A stretch of DNA of 64,000 nt from Methanofervidicoccus abyssi. Lineage in GTDB: Archaea; AGJL01; Methanococci; Methanococcales; Methanococcaceae. The notes below the pieces were generated by a model. It was not told the origin of the DNA and did no database searches. It saw only the letters and a program-made list of their open reading frames with translations. The position numbers and the translations under genes are program-made. The stretch spans positions 239,333 through 303,332 of the forward strand of contig NZ_BFAX01000003.1 in assembly GCF_004310395.1 (NCBI RefSeq). The letters are read 5' to 3'. Position 1 is the stretch's first letter; the number at the start of each line of letters is the position of its first letter. Below, one piece after another: positions 40,133 through 48,961 of this stretch.

Positions 40133-41284
40133 ATGGTGAGGGTTGTTATACTTGGGCAAGGATACGTGGGAAGTGTATTTGCAATAGGTGTTGAGAGGAT
40201 TAAAAATGGAGAATTAGGATACTACGGAATCCCCCTGGCAAATGAGTTACCTATAAAAGTAGAAAACATTAAGATAGTTGGTTCTTACGATGTAGATACA
40301 GATAAAATTGGAAAGAACCTCTATGAAGTTGTAAAAAGATACGATGGAAATAAGATCCCAGAAAGTCTTAAAAATATAGTGGTAAGAAAAGGAATACACC
40401 TGAAAAGTCTCCGTAATCTACCAATTAGAGCAGAAGGTTTAGAAGACGATAGATCTCTTACAGAAGCCATAGATAAGATCGTTGAAGAATGGAAAAAGAT
40501 GAAGGCTGATGTTATCATTAACGTTTGTACAACTGAAGCATTTAGGCCGTTTAACAATAAAGAGGAATTGATTAAAGCCATAGAAAATGACGATAGAGAG
40601 AGACTAACCGCAACACAGGCATATACTTACGCTGCTTCACTCTACGCCAAGGATGTAGGTGGAGCTGTATTTATAAATGCAATTCCAACTCTTATAGCAA
40701 ATGATAATGCATTCCTCGAACTTGCCAAGGAGAGTAATTTAATTATCTTTGGTGACGATGGGGCTACTGGTGCAACACCTTTAACGGCAGATGTCTTAGC
40801 CCACTTGGCTCAGAGAAATAGATACGTGAGAAGTATAGTCCAGTTTAACATAGGTGGAAATACGGACTTCTTAGCATTGACACATAAGGAGAGAAATAGA
40901 AGTAAAGAGTATACAAAATCAAGCATTGTAAAGGATATCTTAGGTTATGAAGTACCTCACTATATAAAACCAACTGGATACCTTGAGCCTCTTGGAGATA
41001 GGAAGTTTATATCTATGCATATTGAATACGTCAGTTTCAACGGTGCCTTAGATGAACTTGTTATAAATGGAAGGATAAATGATAGTCCAGCATTAGCCGG
41101 GTTACTCGTTGATTTAGTAAGATTAGGAAAGATAGCTATTGAGAGAGAAGAGTGGGGTACTGTGTATGAGGTTAATGCATTCTATATGAAGAACCCAGGA
41201 CCTGCAGAGAAGGGTAACATACCAAGGATTATAGCCTATGAAAAGATGCGCCAGTGGGCAGGACTTAAAACTAAGTGGTTGTAA
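40133..41284 (+). CDS. ino1: Myo-inositol-1-phosphate synthase
   Basis: Ino1 converts glucose 6-phosphate to inositol 1-phosphate, which archaea use for inositol lipids. The 383-residue protein has the NAD site ILGQGYVGSVFAIGVERIK at residues 6-24 and the active-site block FGDDGATGATPLTADVLAHL near residue 204. FNIGGNTDFLALT follows near 239. GGTGGGGAGGA precedes the ATG. The gene is monocistronic between AT-rich spacers. Confidence 0.9.
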   Translation: MVRVVILGQGYVGSVFAIGVERIKNGELGYYGIPLANELPIKVENIKIVGSYDVDTDKIGKNLYEVVKRYDGNKIPESLKNIVVRKGIHLKSLRNLPIRAEGLEDDRSLTEAIDKIVEEWKKMKADVIINVCTTEAFRPFNNKEELIKAIENDDRERLTATQAYTYAASLYAKDVGGAVFINAIPTLIANDNAFLELAKESNLIIFGDDGATGATPLTADVLAHLAQRNRYVRSIVQFNIGGNTDFLALTHKERNRSKEYTKSSIVKDILGYEVPHYIKPTGYLEPLGDRKFISMHIEYVSFNGALDELVINGRINDSPALAGLLVDLVRLGKIAIEREEWGTVYEVNAFYMKNPGPAEKGNIPRIIAYEKMRQWAGLKTKWL

Positions 41285-41785
41285 CTTCTCCAATTTCTAT
41301 TTTTTGATATACACAATCTTTTATCCTCTGTTTTTAGAGAAGGAAACTTAATTTAACTAAACTTCTACACCTGAAGATTTTTGACACCTAAATCCAATTT
41401 AAGATTTTTTAGAGTATTGAATAACCATGGGCTTTATAGTAATATCGGGAACCTATTTACTGGATCTCGAAAATCCAGACAAATGAATTTCTTTTTTAAT
41501 TTTTTTTTTAATTATAACTAACTTCAGAAAAGAGAAGGATATAACCACTCAGATCTAATGAACTGTTCAAATAATAGTAGTATGCATGAAAACTGGATTT
41601 ATACACATCATGGATATAGCCATGAACAAAAGGAGAATACAAACCATGTGGAAATCGGAGCTAGGAAAATTCCCCATGTTAATAGAGAACAATGAGAAGA
41701 GATAAGAGAATGATATTTAATCTTCTTAGAACTTGTGAAATCTCCTCTTTTTTAGATGTATTTAAGAATAGATAGTTTCTACAAT
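41285..41785. other. 500-bp spacer between convergent genes with a minor open frame
   Basis: The spacer lies between ino1 (plus) and thrS (minus). A poly-T run near 41500 could end the ino1 transcript. At 41584-41703 there is a short plus-strand frame (MKTGFIHIMDIAMNKRRIQT and about 20 more residues) with no clear ribosome binding site and no recognised family. It may be a remnant or chance. Confidence 0.35.
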
Positions 41786-43666
41786 TCACTTGAATATCGG
41801 CTGTAAAGAGCAGTATTTAGGTAAGGTTAAGGGCCTATATGGATATTCTTTAGTTTCTTCCTTTATCCTTTTTATTAACTCATCAACTTTCATCTTCTCT
41901 TTATGGTTACTCTTCAAGGTAGATTTTTCCCTAACTGTAACAGTTAAAATATTCTCCTCCACTTCCCTGTTTCCTATCACTATTACATAGGGGATCCAGT
42001 CCTTTCCAGCATTTCTTATCTTTTTACCAACACTTTCATCCCTATCGTCCAAATCTGCCCTGATATTGTTCTCTCTTAATTTATTAACGATCTCTAAGGC
42101 GTAGTTCTTATGGGTTTCAGATACAGGTATTACCCTAACCTGGACAGGAGATAGCCAGAGGGGTAGTATTGGAAGTTTACCCTTCTCAAGATCCTTATAG
42201 GCCTTCTCTAATAATGCACATATTACTCTCTCGATACTTCCAGTTGGGGAACAGTGAAGTATCACAGGGTATACCTCTTTATCTCCATCATGCACCTTTA
42301 TCTCGAACCTTTTGGCACTTTCAATATCTATCTGTACAGTTGGATTTTCAATAGGCCTACCGAGACTGTCAATTACAGCCATATCCGCCTTTCCAACCCA
42401 GTAGTGCTTCCTCTCAGGTAGTAATTCAATAAGTACGTCTTTTTTGTATTTTTCTTTATATTTCTTAGCCAGTTTAAAGAACCACTTCCTATTTTCCTGG
42501 AAGAAATCCTCTGTGAATCTGAATATTACAGAGTAAGGTATATTTAGATCTTCTCCAGTTTTCAAACACATCCAGAATTGATTCTCAAACTCCTCCATAG
42601 CCTGTTCCATATCTAAGCATACAGTATGCATGTCAGGCATTGTGAAGGCCCTAAGTCTCTTTAAACCTACAAGTTCCCCCCTCTGTTCATATCTAAAACT
42701 ATATGTTGAGAGTTCGTACAACTTAAGAGGTAGATACCTTGGAAGGATATACATGTCTCTCTTCATCATAAACTGTCCGAAGCATGCTGCAAATCTAAGC
42801 ATCAACTCCCTATCTCCCTGGGTAAATCTATACTGTCTCTCTCCAAACTTATCTGCATGTTCCCTTATTGCCCTGTTCTCTAAGTTATACATAACTGGTG
42901 TCTCTACAGGCATCCCTCCATATTCTACAACTATCTTATATACGTAATCTTCTAAGAGATCCCTAATAAGTTTCCCCTTTGGATACCACCTGAAGTGACC
43001 TGAATCTGAAGAAGGTTCGTAATCACAGATTTCTTTTTCCCTTATATACTTTACATGAGGTGGCTCTCCCTTTTCCTCTCCTTTTCCTTTTATACCAAGT
43101 TCTTTATAGGCGAGAGCTTTTAAATCCTCATCTTTTATAACTTCATCGATATTATCCTCTCTTAACTCAACAAGTTCCTCCCCATCAACATCTAAGAGAT
43201 ATATTTTTGATTCACTTTTTTCTTTCTCTTTTTCATCTCTTTCTTTCATATCACAGGTAATTTTCCTGGACAACTCACTTAGTGGATGCCCCTTACAACT
43301 GATCTTAAATGACTTATACCATCCAAAGGGCGCCCTAAGTACGTTATAACCTACCTCCTTTAATCTCTTCTCCATCTCAATAAGTATCTCCTTAGCAACC
43401 TTTGGAGAAGCCAGATCACTTGATAGGTGAGCGTAGGGATAAACTACTATATTGTTAACTTTGAGATTTTTAGCAACCTTTATTATCTCATCTAGAGCAT
43501 TTTTTACAATTATCTCCTGATTTTTTTCGTCTCCTTTTTCAACTGCGGTGAATACTGTCAAACATTCCTCCATTTTTCCCTCTAATCTATCAGTATCCTC
43601 AGCAATTTTTGTCTTCTCTGTAGCTTTAAATTCTAGATAGTCAGAGTGTATCAGTAGTAATTTCAC
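41786..43666 (-). CDS. thrS: Threonyl-tRNA synthetase, archaeal type
   Basis: ThrRS charges tRNA-Thr. The 626-residue enzyme is the archaeal form. An N-terminal DTD-like editing domain (MKLLLIHSDYLEFKATEKT) is joined by a charged linker to a class II core. The core has motif 2 YRYEQ-like SFRYEQRGELVGLKRLRAFT near residue 318, TMPDMHTVC, and motif 3 HCSPTGSIERVI near 492. A C-terminal anticodon-binding domain (LPLWLSPVQVRVIPVSE) follows. An AGGGATAATGTG stretch precedes the ATG. It is a separate transcription unit. Confidence 0.96.
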   Translation of the reverse strand: MKLLLIHSDYLEFKATEKTKIAEDTDRLEGKMEECLTVFTAVEKGDEKNQEIIVKNALDEIIKVAKNLKVNNIVVYPYAHLSSDLASPKVAKEILIEMEKRLKEVGYNVLRAPFGWYKSFKISCKGHPLSELSRKITCDMKERDEKEKEKSESKIYLLDVDGEELVELREDNIDEVIKDEDLKALAYKELGIKGKGEEKGEPPHVKYIREKEICDYEPSSDSGHFRWYPKGKLIRDLLEDYVYKIVVEYGGMPVETPVMYNLENRAIREHADKFGERQYRFTQGDRELMLRFAACFGQFMMKRDMYILPRYLPLKLYELSTYSFRYEQRGELVGLKRLRAFTMPDMHTVCLDMEQAMEEFENQFWMCLKTGEDLNIPYSVIFRFTEDFFQENRKWFFKLAKKYKEKYKKDVLIELLPERKHYWVGKADMAVIDSLGRPIENPTVQIDIESAKRFEIKVHDGDKEVYPVILHCSPTGSIERVICALLEKAYKDLEKGKLPILPLWLSPVQVRVIPVSETHKNYALEIVNKLRENNIRADLDDRDESVGKKIRNAGKDWIPYVIVIGNREVEENILTVTVREKSTLKSNHKEKMKVDELIKRIKEETKEYPYRPLTLPKYCSLQPIFK

Positions 43667-43800
43667 ATTATCCCTCTGTCTTTGTAGATGTTTAGTTTAT
43701 ATTTTTTATAACAGGTTGTATCGGTGTTTCTTAGAGATCAATAACAACTTAGATTATTTTATATATCGACTCAAAGTGTTTAAGAATTTTTACGATTTTT

Positions 43801-44256
43801 TTATTCCTCAAACTCTCCTCTTTTCCATCTATCTATTACCTCCTTGACGATATCGTAGGAACTGTGGAAGGGACACTTTACATACTCTTTACACTTTACA
43901 ATATTTACATTTAGACCGTATCTTTTTAACTCTTCCTTTAGCTGTTCTGTATCAAAAGTCCTCTGATCAGGGCCTAAGACTATAATATCTGGTCTGATAT
44001 TTAATATTGGCTCCAATTTATTATTTAAACTTCCAAGTATAGCCTTATCTACAGGTTTAAGTGTCTCTACCATAAATCTACGTTGTTCTTCTGGTATAAT
44101 AGGTTTCCTACCTTTAATTTTTTTAACAGTCTCATCTCTTGCTACTATGACAATGAGTTTATCTCCCAAACTTTTAGCATATTTAAGGGTGTTATAGTGT
44201 CCTGGATGTAAGATATCAAAAGTACCTGCAGTTACTACTATCTTTTCTTTTTTCAT
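43801..44256 (-). CDS. ribL: FAD synthetase (archaeal RibL type)
   Basis: RibL adenylylates FMN to FAD. The small cytidylyltransferase-fold protein of about 151 residues has [20 protein letters not shown] near residue 9, with the HxGH signature. The C-terminal nucleotidyl motif is seen in [12 protein letters not shown], and two cysteines lie in CKEYVKC, as in archaeal RibL. GTGAG lies before ATG 44256, which is preferred over the upstream GTG. It diverges from mobB. Confidence 0.87.
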   Translation of the reverse strand: MKKEKIVVTAGTFDILHPGHYNTLKYAKSLGDKLIVIVARDETVKKIKGRKPIIPEEQRRFMVETLKPVDKAILGSLNNKLEPILNIRPDIIVLGPDQRTFDTEQLKEELKRYGLNVNIVKCKEYVKCPFHSSYDIVKEVIDRWKRGEFEE

Positions 44257-44420
44257 AATACTCACATAGAAGTTATGTGATATAAAAATATAGGTAAAAA
44301 ATTTTATTGATACAAATAGATTTTTATTAGGAATAAAAATTTTGTTATATCTTGAAGTATGTCTAAGTTGAAAGATAACAATATCAATCCAGTTAGGAAG
44401 TGTACTATTTCTTCAATCAA

Positions 44421-44554
44421 GAGTAGAGGAAAGATTTCTATCTGTTTTTTTTCTTTTTAATAACATCTCCATTATTTATAAAATTTATTATAATAATTTA
44501 TTACAATAAATTTTTATTATTTTTTTAACTATCATTGGATAGGAACTGGTGTTG
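44421..44554 (+). repeat. Intergenic element with T-run and recurrent motif (mobB upstream copy)
   Basis: In the divergent ribL-mobB spacer (44257-44576), AGAGGAAAGATTTC is followed by TATCTGTTTTTTTT. After about 70 bp, TTTTTAACTATCATTGGATA then GGAACTGGTGTTG ends just before mobB. The blocks and their order repeat those at 37001-37100. The rest of the spacer is nearly pure A/T. Confidence 0.45.
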
Positions 44555-44576
44555 ATTTATTTATATAGGTGATAAT

Positions 44577-45269
44577 GTGAGGGTTGTTGGGGTAATAGGT
44601 CCTAAGAACTCTGGTAAAACTACTTTAATATGTGATGTTTTAAAAGTCCTAAAGAAGAAAGGAATTGAAGTTGCTACAGTAAAACACAGTGGTCATCCTG
44701 TAGAGATGGATAGAGAAGGGACAGATACCTATAGATTTAAAAAATATACAAATATATCAGTTTTTTCAGATGTTAGAGGTGAAACTACATTTTTCTATAG
44801 AAGTATGGGATTGGAAGAGATACTTTCTAAATTAGATAGTGATTTAGTGATAGTAGAAGGATTTAAAGAAAAGTTGAGGGAGTTAAATATACCGAAGATA
44901 GTGACAGTTAGGGATAGAAAAGGGAGAGAATTTGTAGATTCCCACACTATAATGGTAGTTGAGAATATGGAATACGAAGTGGAAGATGTTGTCAGAGAGA
45001 TTCTAAATAAGAGTGTTATCCCTACATACAACCTCAACTGTGGGCACTGTGGCTACAACTGTAAAGAATTTGTTGAGAGATTAATTAGAGGAGAGTTAAA
45101 TTGGAAGGATTGTGTGTTATCTACAGATGTAGAACTTGTAGTAAATGGAAAGACAATACCTTTAAATCCCTTTGTTTCAAAGATTATTAAAAATACCGTT
45201 GTTGGGCTGGTATCTTCTCTGAAAGGTGTTGAGGATACAAGAGATATCTCTATAAGGATAAAGAGATAA
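44577..45269 (+). CDS. mobB: MobB-like GTPase with C-terminal cysteine cluster
   Basis: MobB-type P-loop proteins assist molybdopterin guanine dinucleotide formation. The 230-residue protein has Walker A GPKNSGKTT at residues 8-16, VKHSGHPVEMDREGTDTYRF near 39 and VEGFKEKLRELNIPKIV near 97. A C-terminal extension carries CGHCGYNCKEF near residue 154, a likely Fe-S or zinc site seen in methanogen versions. It starts with GTG at 44577 behind GGTGATAAT. It is the last clear core gene before the defence island. Confidence 0.87.
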   Translation: MRVVGVIGPKNSGKTTLICDVLKVLKKKGIEVATVKHSGHPVEMDREGTDTYRFKKYTNISVFSDVRGETTFFYRSMGLEEILSKLDSDLVIVEGFKEKLRELNIPKIVTVRDRKGREFVDSHTIMVVENMEYEVEDVVREILNKSVIPTYNLNCGHCGYNCKEFVERLIRGELNWKDCVLSTDVELVVNGKTIPLNPFVSKIIKNTVVGLVSSLKGVEDTRDISIRIKR

Positions 45270-45465
45270 AACCAATATTGTAGATGATTTTGGTATTTAT
45301 AGAATTTTTGATTTTGATAAAGAAAAAAAGGATTAACATTCTAAAGTAAATTTCCCAATTAACATCGTACCAAGCTTTATCTACAATTAACTTAGCTGCT
45401 TGAGCTAGAAAGGCTCTCTCTAACCGTTCCTTTTCTGTAGCTGGCTTAAACTCGTCCTCAAACAT
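45250..45465 (-). pseudogene. Short, apparently truncated unknown gene
   Basis: A minus-strand frame starts at ATG 45465 behind GGTGACATC. The first 37 residues (MFEDEFKPATEKERLERAFL, AQAAKLIVDKAWYDVNW) look like a real soluble protein. The rest becomes Ile/Phe/Lys-rich translation of AT-rich spacer and runs into the end of mobB. It may be a gene cut off at the edge of the island that begins at about 45.5 kb. The family is unknown. Confidence 0.4.
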
Positions 45466-45670
45466 GATGTCACCAAGAATTAAAGACACTTAATATAAAC
45501 CTTACTTCCCACCAAAAGTAAATATAAATTAACAATAATCCAGTGGAATTATGGATTTAATGGATATAATGTATTATATATATTATTATAAAATTTCTTG
45601 TAATAACGTTATAATATAACAACTATTAATTAATAAAATTTATGAGTCTTATGCAAGAAAATTAAGTCAG

Positions 45671-48595
45671 GTGGTCAAAGTGTCTAATACAAAGAGACTT
45701 GTAGAGACTACGAAAATATATGAGGTCATTAATAAGATCAATGAGAAGTCTGGTAAGGAAAAGCAGGGTGGTGCTCGCCCTCCTCACTGGGAAATGGTCT
45801 TCTGGTGGACGAGGAAACCTTTGATAGGTGCAAGGGCAGTTATCGTTGCATCACTTTTGCCCGAACTTGTAGATATCAAAGATTTCAGGAGGATGATTCG
45901 TCTTGATGCAAATACACCGCATAGGGAACCTGTTTACATTCCCGAAAGCCTTAAGGGCTATTTTAATGAGATAAAGCTTCTTGATCCGTTTGCAGGCTTT
46001 GGCTCAATACCACTTGAAGCGATGAGGATGGGTCTGGATGTTACAGCTGTTGAGTTGTTGCCAACCGCTTACATTTTCCTTAAAGCTGTTTTGGAATACC
46101 CTGCGAAGTTTAGAGAAACTGTTGAGGCTGTAAAAGATAGAAGACGTGTGCTAATGAGCAGATTAATTTATGATGTCGAGAGATGGGGACAGTGGGTTAC
46201 TGAAAGGTTGAAAGAAGATGAAGATATAAGAGAGCTATACGATGAGGATGTAGCTGTTTACATAGGTAGCTGGGAGGTTAAGTGTCCGCATTGCAATAAA
46301 TGGACACCTGTCGTAGGAAACTGGTGGCTTGCGAGGGTAAAGGGTAACAGGGGCTATAAGAGGCTTGCATATATGGAACCAGTAAAGCAGGGAGATAGGA
46401 TAGAGATTAGAGTTGTTGATGTTAATAAGGAAGTTGGAAACGTTCAAACTGCTAAGGTAGATACAAAAAATGGAGTGATAGAGGTTAAAGGTAAGAAGTT
46501 TGTAGTCCCTAAGCCAAATATAGTAGCTAGAAGGAATGAGGCAAGATGTCTGCATTGCGGAAACGTGATTAAATACGTAGATGAGAGTGGAACTCATTAC
46601 GTTAGTAGAGGTAGTAGAAGAAACTTGGAATGGTATATAAAATGGGCTTTAAAGAAGTATAACGAAGGAGATGAGAGGTTTGCCAGGCAGAGGTTGCTTG
46701 TTAAGGTTAAGGTTGATAAAGAGCTTGTTTTCGAGCCGTGCAGCGATGAGGATAATTTAAAGCTTGAAAGGGCTAAGGAGAAGGTTAAGAAGTTGATTGA
46801 TGAAGGGGATGCGGATGTTCCATTAGAGGAAATTCCACAATATGACCCAAGAAGTATATGGGTTGTAAATTATGGATTTGTTAGATGGATGCACTTGTTT
46901 AATCCACGCCAGCTCCTCACCCTCGTCAAGCTGGTTAAGCTGATAAGAGAGGTCGGAAAGAGGGTTGAGAAGGAGAAGTTGGTTGAAGGCTGGAGTGAGG
47001 ATAAGGCTTTCAGTTATGCTGAGGCTATTGCTACTTATCTGGCTATTGCTTTGTGTAAATATGCGGATTTTCTTACTCTTTCAACAGCATATAACGTTGG
47101 TTTTCTTATAGTACAACATACCTTAGCTTTGAGAGGAATTGCCATGAATTGGAATTGGACAGATGCAAATCCATTTGCCAACATCACTGGCTCACTTATT
47201 CGGTCATTAAATAACTCTTTTAACGGCTTAGATTACATTGTCTCTTCGCTGAATTCAGCCACTCCTCACAATCAAGAAAAAGAAATCCAAATTAAAACAC
47301 TACTCGATGACGCCACAACCCTAAACAAACTCAACGAAAAGTTCGACATCATCGTAACAGATCCTCCATATGCTTACGATGTAGCTTACACAGAGCTCTC
47401 AGACTTCTACTACGTCTGGCTTAAGCGAGCTTTGAGCGATTCAGATGGCAAAAAACTCATTCCACGCTTCCATAAAGAAGCTTTCTTTAAGAAGGTAGGA
47501 GCAAAGCTTGTTGAAATCAAGACTCAATGGCAAGAGTTTGCGAAGAGGGAGATTTCAGAGAATCCAGGTAGATTTCTTGATGAAGAGAACAGAAGTGAAG
47601 TGGCAAGGAAGCACTTTGGAGAACTCTTCTCTCAAGCCCTCATTTCAATCAGAGAACATCTAAAAGAGGATGGAATAATCGCTCTTTACTACGCTCACAC
47701 ATCCTTTGAAGCGTGGGCGAATCTGATAGATGCTGTCAGGAAAGCTGGACTTCAGATCGTCAATACCTTCCCCCTCACGACTGAGTCACAGCAGAGCATC
47801 GTTAGGAGAGGCAAACTCTCCCTCGATACATCTATCGTAGTCGTTTGCAGGAGATTAACCGAAAAGAAAGAGGCTATGCTCACCGACATTTTACCAGAGC
47901 TCGAAAGAGAGACGAGGAAATACGCAGAATTCCTTGTTAGTAGAAACTTCGTCGGTGCCGACGTTCTGGTCGGGACTATGACTGGTGCGCTTAAGATCCT
48001 AACCAAATACTCCAGAATACTGACTCCCGCTGGAGAAATTTCCACTGTCAAGATTCTGGAAGAATACGTCTATCCTTACGTCGGTCAGGCTATAGCCTAC
48101 GCTTACAGCAGAAAGTCAGACGTATCTCCCATCCAAGACTCCAACGCTCTACTCTACACGCTTGCAAAGGTCTTGTTCGGTAGCAACGGAGTTAAGGCGA
48201 GAAAGATGGGAAGTGGAGAAATAGTCTTACTCTGCCTTTCGACCAAAGTCGAGAGAGCCAAAGCCATGCAGTTCTTCGATAGAAACAGGGAGGAATACAC
48301 GCTAAAGGAGATAAAGACGACGAATCCAAAAGAGCTAAGGAGGTTCCTAATTAGCAAAAAGATTAACCCAGACAATCCAATAATAAAGAATCCCGTCGAT
48401 TTCCTGCACCTCATGTGCTACTACTCCCTTCTCATGACTCCAAACGAGCTTAGGGAAAAATACAACGAACTATCCTACAAGTATCCGAAGGAAGCGGATG
48501 AGGCTGTTAAGATGGCATACGTGTTATACTCCCTTAAAGATCCTGAAGGAGAGTTGTGTAGAAGATTTTTGAATACCCTCAGGCTTGTGAAGTGA
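45671..48595 (+). CDS. DUF1156-family DNA adenine-type methyltransferase
   Basis: This 974-residue protein begins with a DUF1156 region (GGARPPHWEMVFWWTRKPL near residue 33). It has a SAM-binding motif LLDPFAGFGSIPLEAMRMG near 102 and an amino-methyltransferase catalytic motif VTDPPYAYDVAY near residue 562. Between them two Cys pairs (CPHC near 205, CLHC near 295) suggest a zinc ribbon. Such proteins occur with DUF499 ATPases and helicases in predicted antiviral loci, where they would mark self DNA. GTG 45671 or GTG 45680 may start it. Codon and base use change inside the gene: the second half is richer in C. It opens the defence island. Confidence 0.85.
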   Translation: MVKVSNTKRLVETTKIYEVINKINEKSGKEKQGGARPPHWEMVFWWTRKPLIGARAVIVASLLPELVDIKDFRRMIRLDANTPHREPVYIPESLKGYFNEIKLLDPFAGFGSIPLEAMRMGLDVTAVELLPTAYIFLKAVLEYPAKFRETVEAVKDRRRVLMSRLIYDVERWGQWVTERLKEDEDIRELYDEDVAVYIGSWEVKCPHCNKWTPVVGNWWLARVKGNRGYKRLAYMEPVKQGDRIEIRVVDVNKEVGNVQTAKVDTKNGVIEVKGKKFVVPKPNIVARRNEARCLHCGNVIKYVDESGTHYVSRGSRRNLEWYIKWALKKYNEGDERFARQRLLVKVKVDKELVFEPCSDEDNLKLERAKEKVKKLIDEGDADVPLEEIPQYDPRSIWVVNYGFVRWMHLFNPRQLLTLVKLVKLIREVGKRVEKEKLVEGWSEDKAFSYAEAIATYLAIALCKYADFLTLSTAYNVGFLIVQHTLALRGIAMNWNWTDANPFANITGSLIRSLNNSFNGLDYIVSSLNSATPHNQEKEIQIKTLLDDATTLNKLNEKFDIIVTDPPYAYDVAYTELSDFYYVWLKRALSDSDGKKLIPRFHKEAFFKKVGAKLVEIKTQWQEFAKREISENPGRFLDEENRSEVARKHFGELFSQALISIREHLKEDGIIALYYAHTSFEAWANLIDAVRKAGLQIVNTFPLTTESQQSIVRRGKLSLDTSIVVVCRRLTEKKEAMLTDILPELERETRKYAEFLVSRNFVGADVLVGTMTGALKILTKYSRILTPAGEISTVKILEEYVYPYVGQAIAYAYSRKSDVSPIQDSNALLYTLAKVLFGSNGVKARKMGSGEIVLLCLSTKVERAKAMQFFDRNREEYTLKEIKTTNPKELRRFLISKKINPDNPIIKNPVDFLHLMCYYSLLMTPNELREKYNELSYKYPKEADEAVKMAYVLYSLKDPEGELCRRFLNTLRLVK

Positions 48596-48952
48596 TATTA
48601 AGGAAGAGATTTTATGAGTTCATCAAAGAAAATAGGGAATTAGTTTTGTAGAGATAGAGGGTAAGTTTGGGAGTGGAAATGCAACGATAGAATTAAAAAA
48701 TAATATTATTATTATATTATTATAATTATTAATATTATTATACAATGGGGACTAAAGTATGATGTAGTTGATGCCATAATTGAGCTAATCAATGAGGAAA
48801 AAATCTACGCTCAGTCGACATCATCAGTAATCTATACTTTAGATGGTAAAGCTCTAAGATTACCTATTGCTAAAGCTCCTCCAAAAGAGGGGCATAAGGA
48901 ACTACACTGGTTTGCCCGTTGTATTAGATATTGAACCGCCCAAAGGAGGGAG
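48596..48952 (+). pseudogene. Decayed coding remnant between DUF1156 and DUF499 genes
   Basis: Coding-like scraps lie here in different frames: RFYEFIKENRELV then VEIEGKFGSGNATIELK, an AT-only stretch at 48693-48742, then about 60 residues (KYDVVDAIIELINEEKIYAQ through KAPPKEGHKELHWFARCIRY) ending at 48934 with no start codon. They may be parts of one lost gene. I do not recognise the family. The last 20 bp hold the strong ribosome binding site of the DUF499 gene. Confidence 0.4.
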
Positions 48953-48961
48953 GTGGTATTT

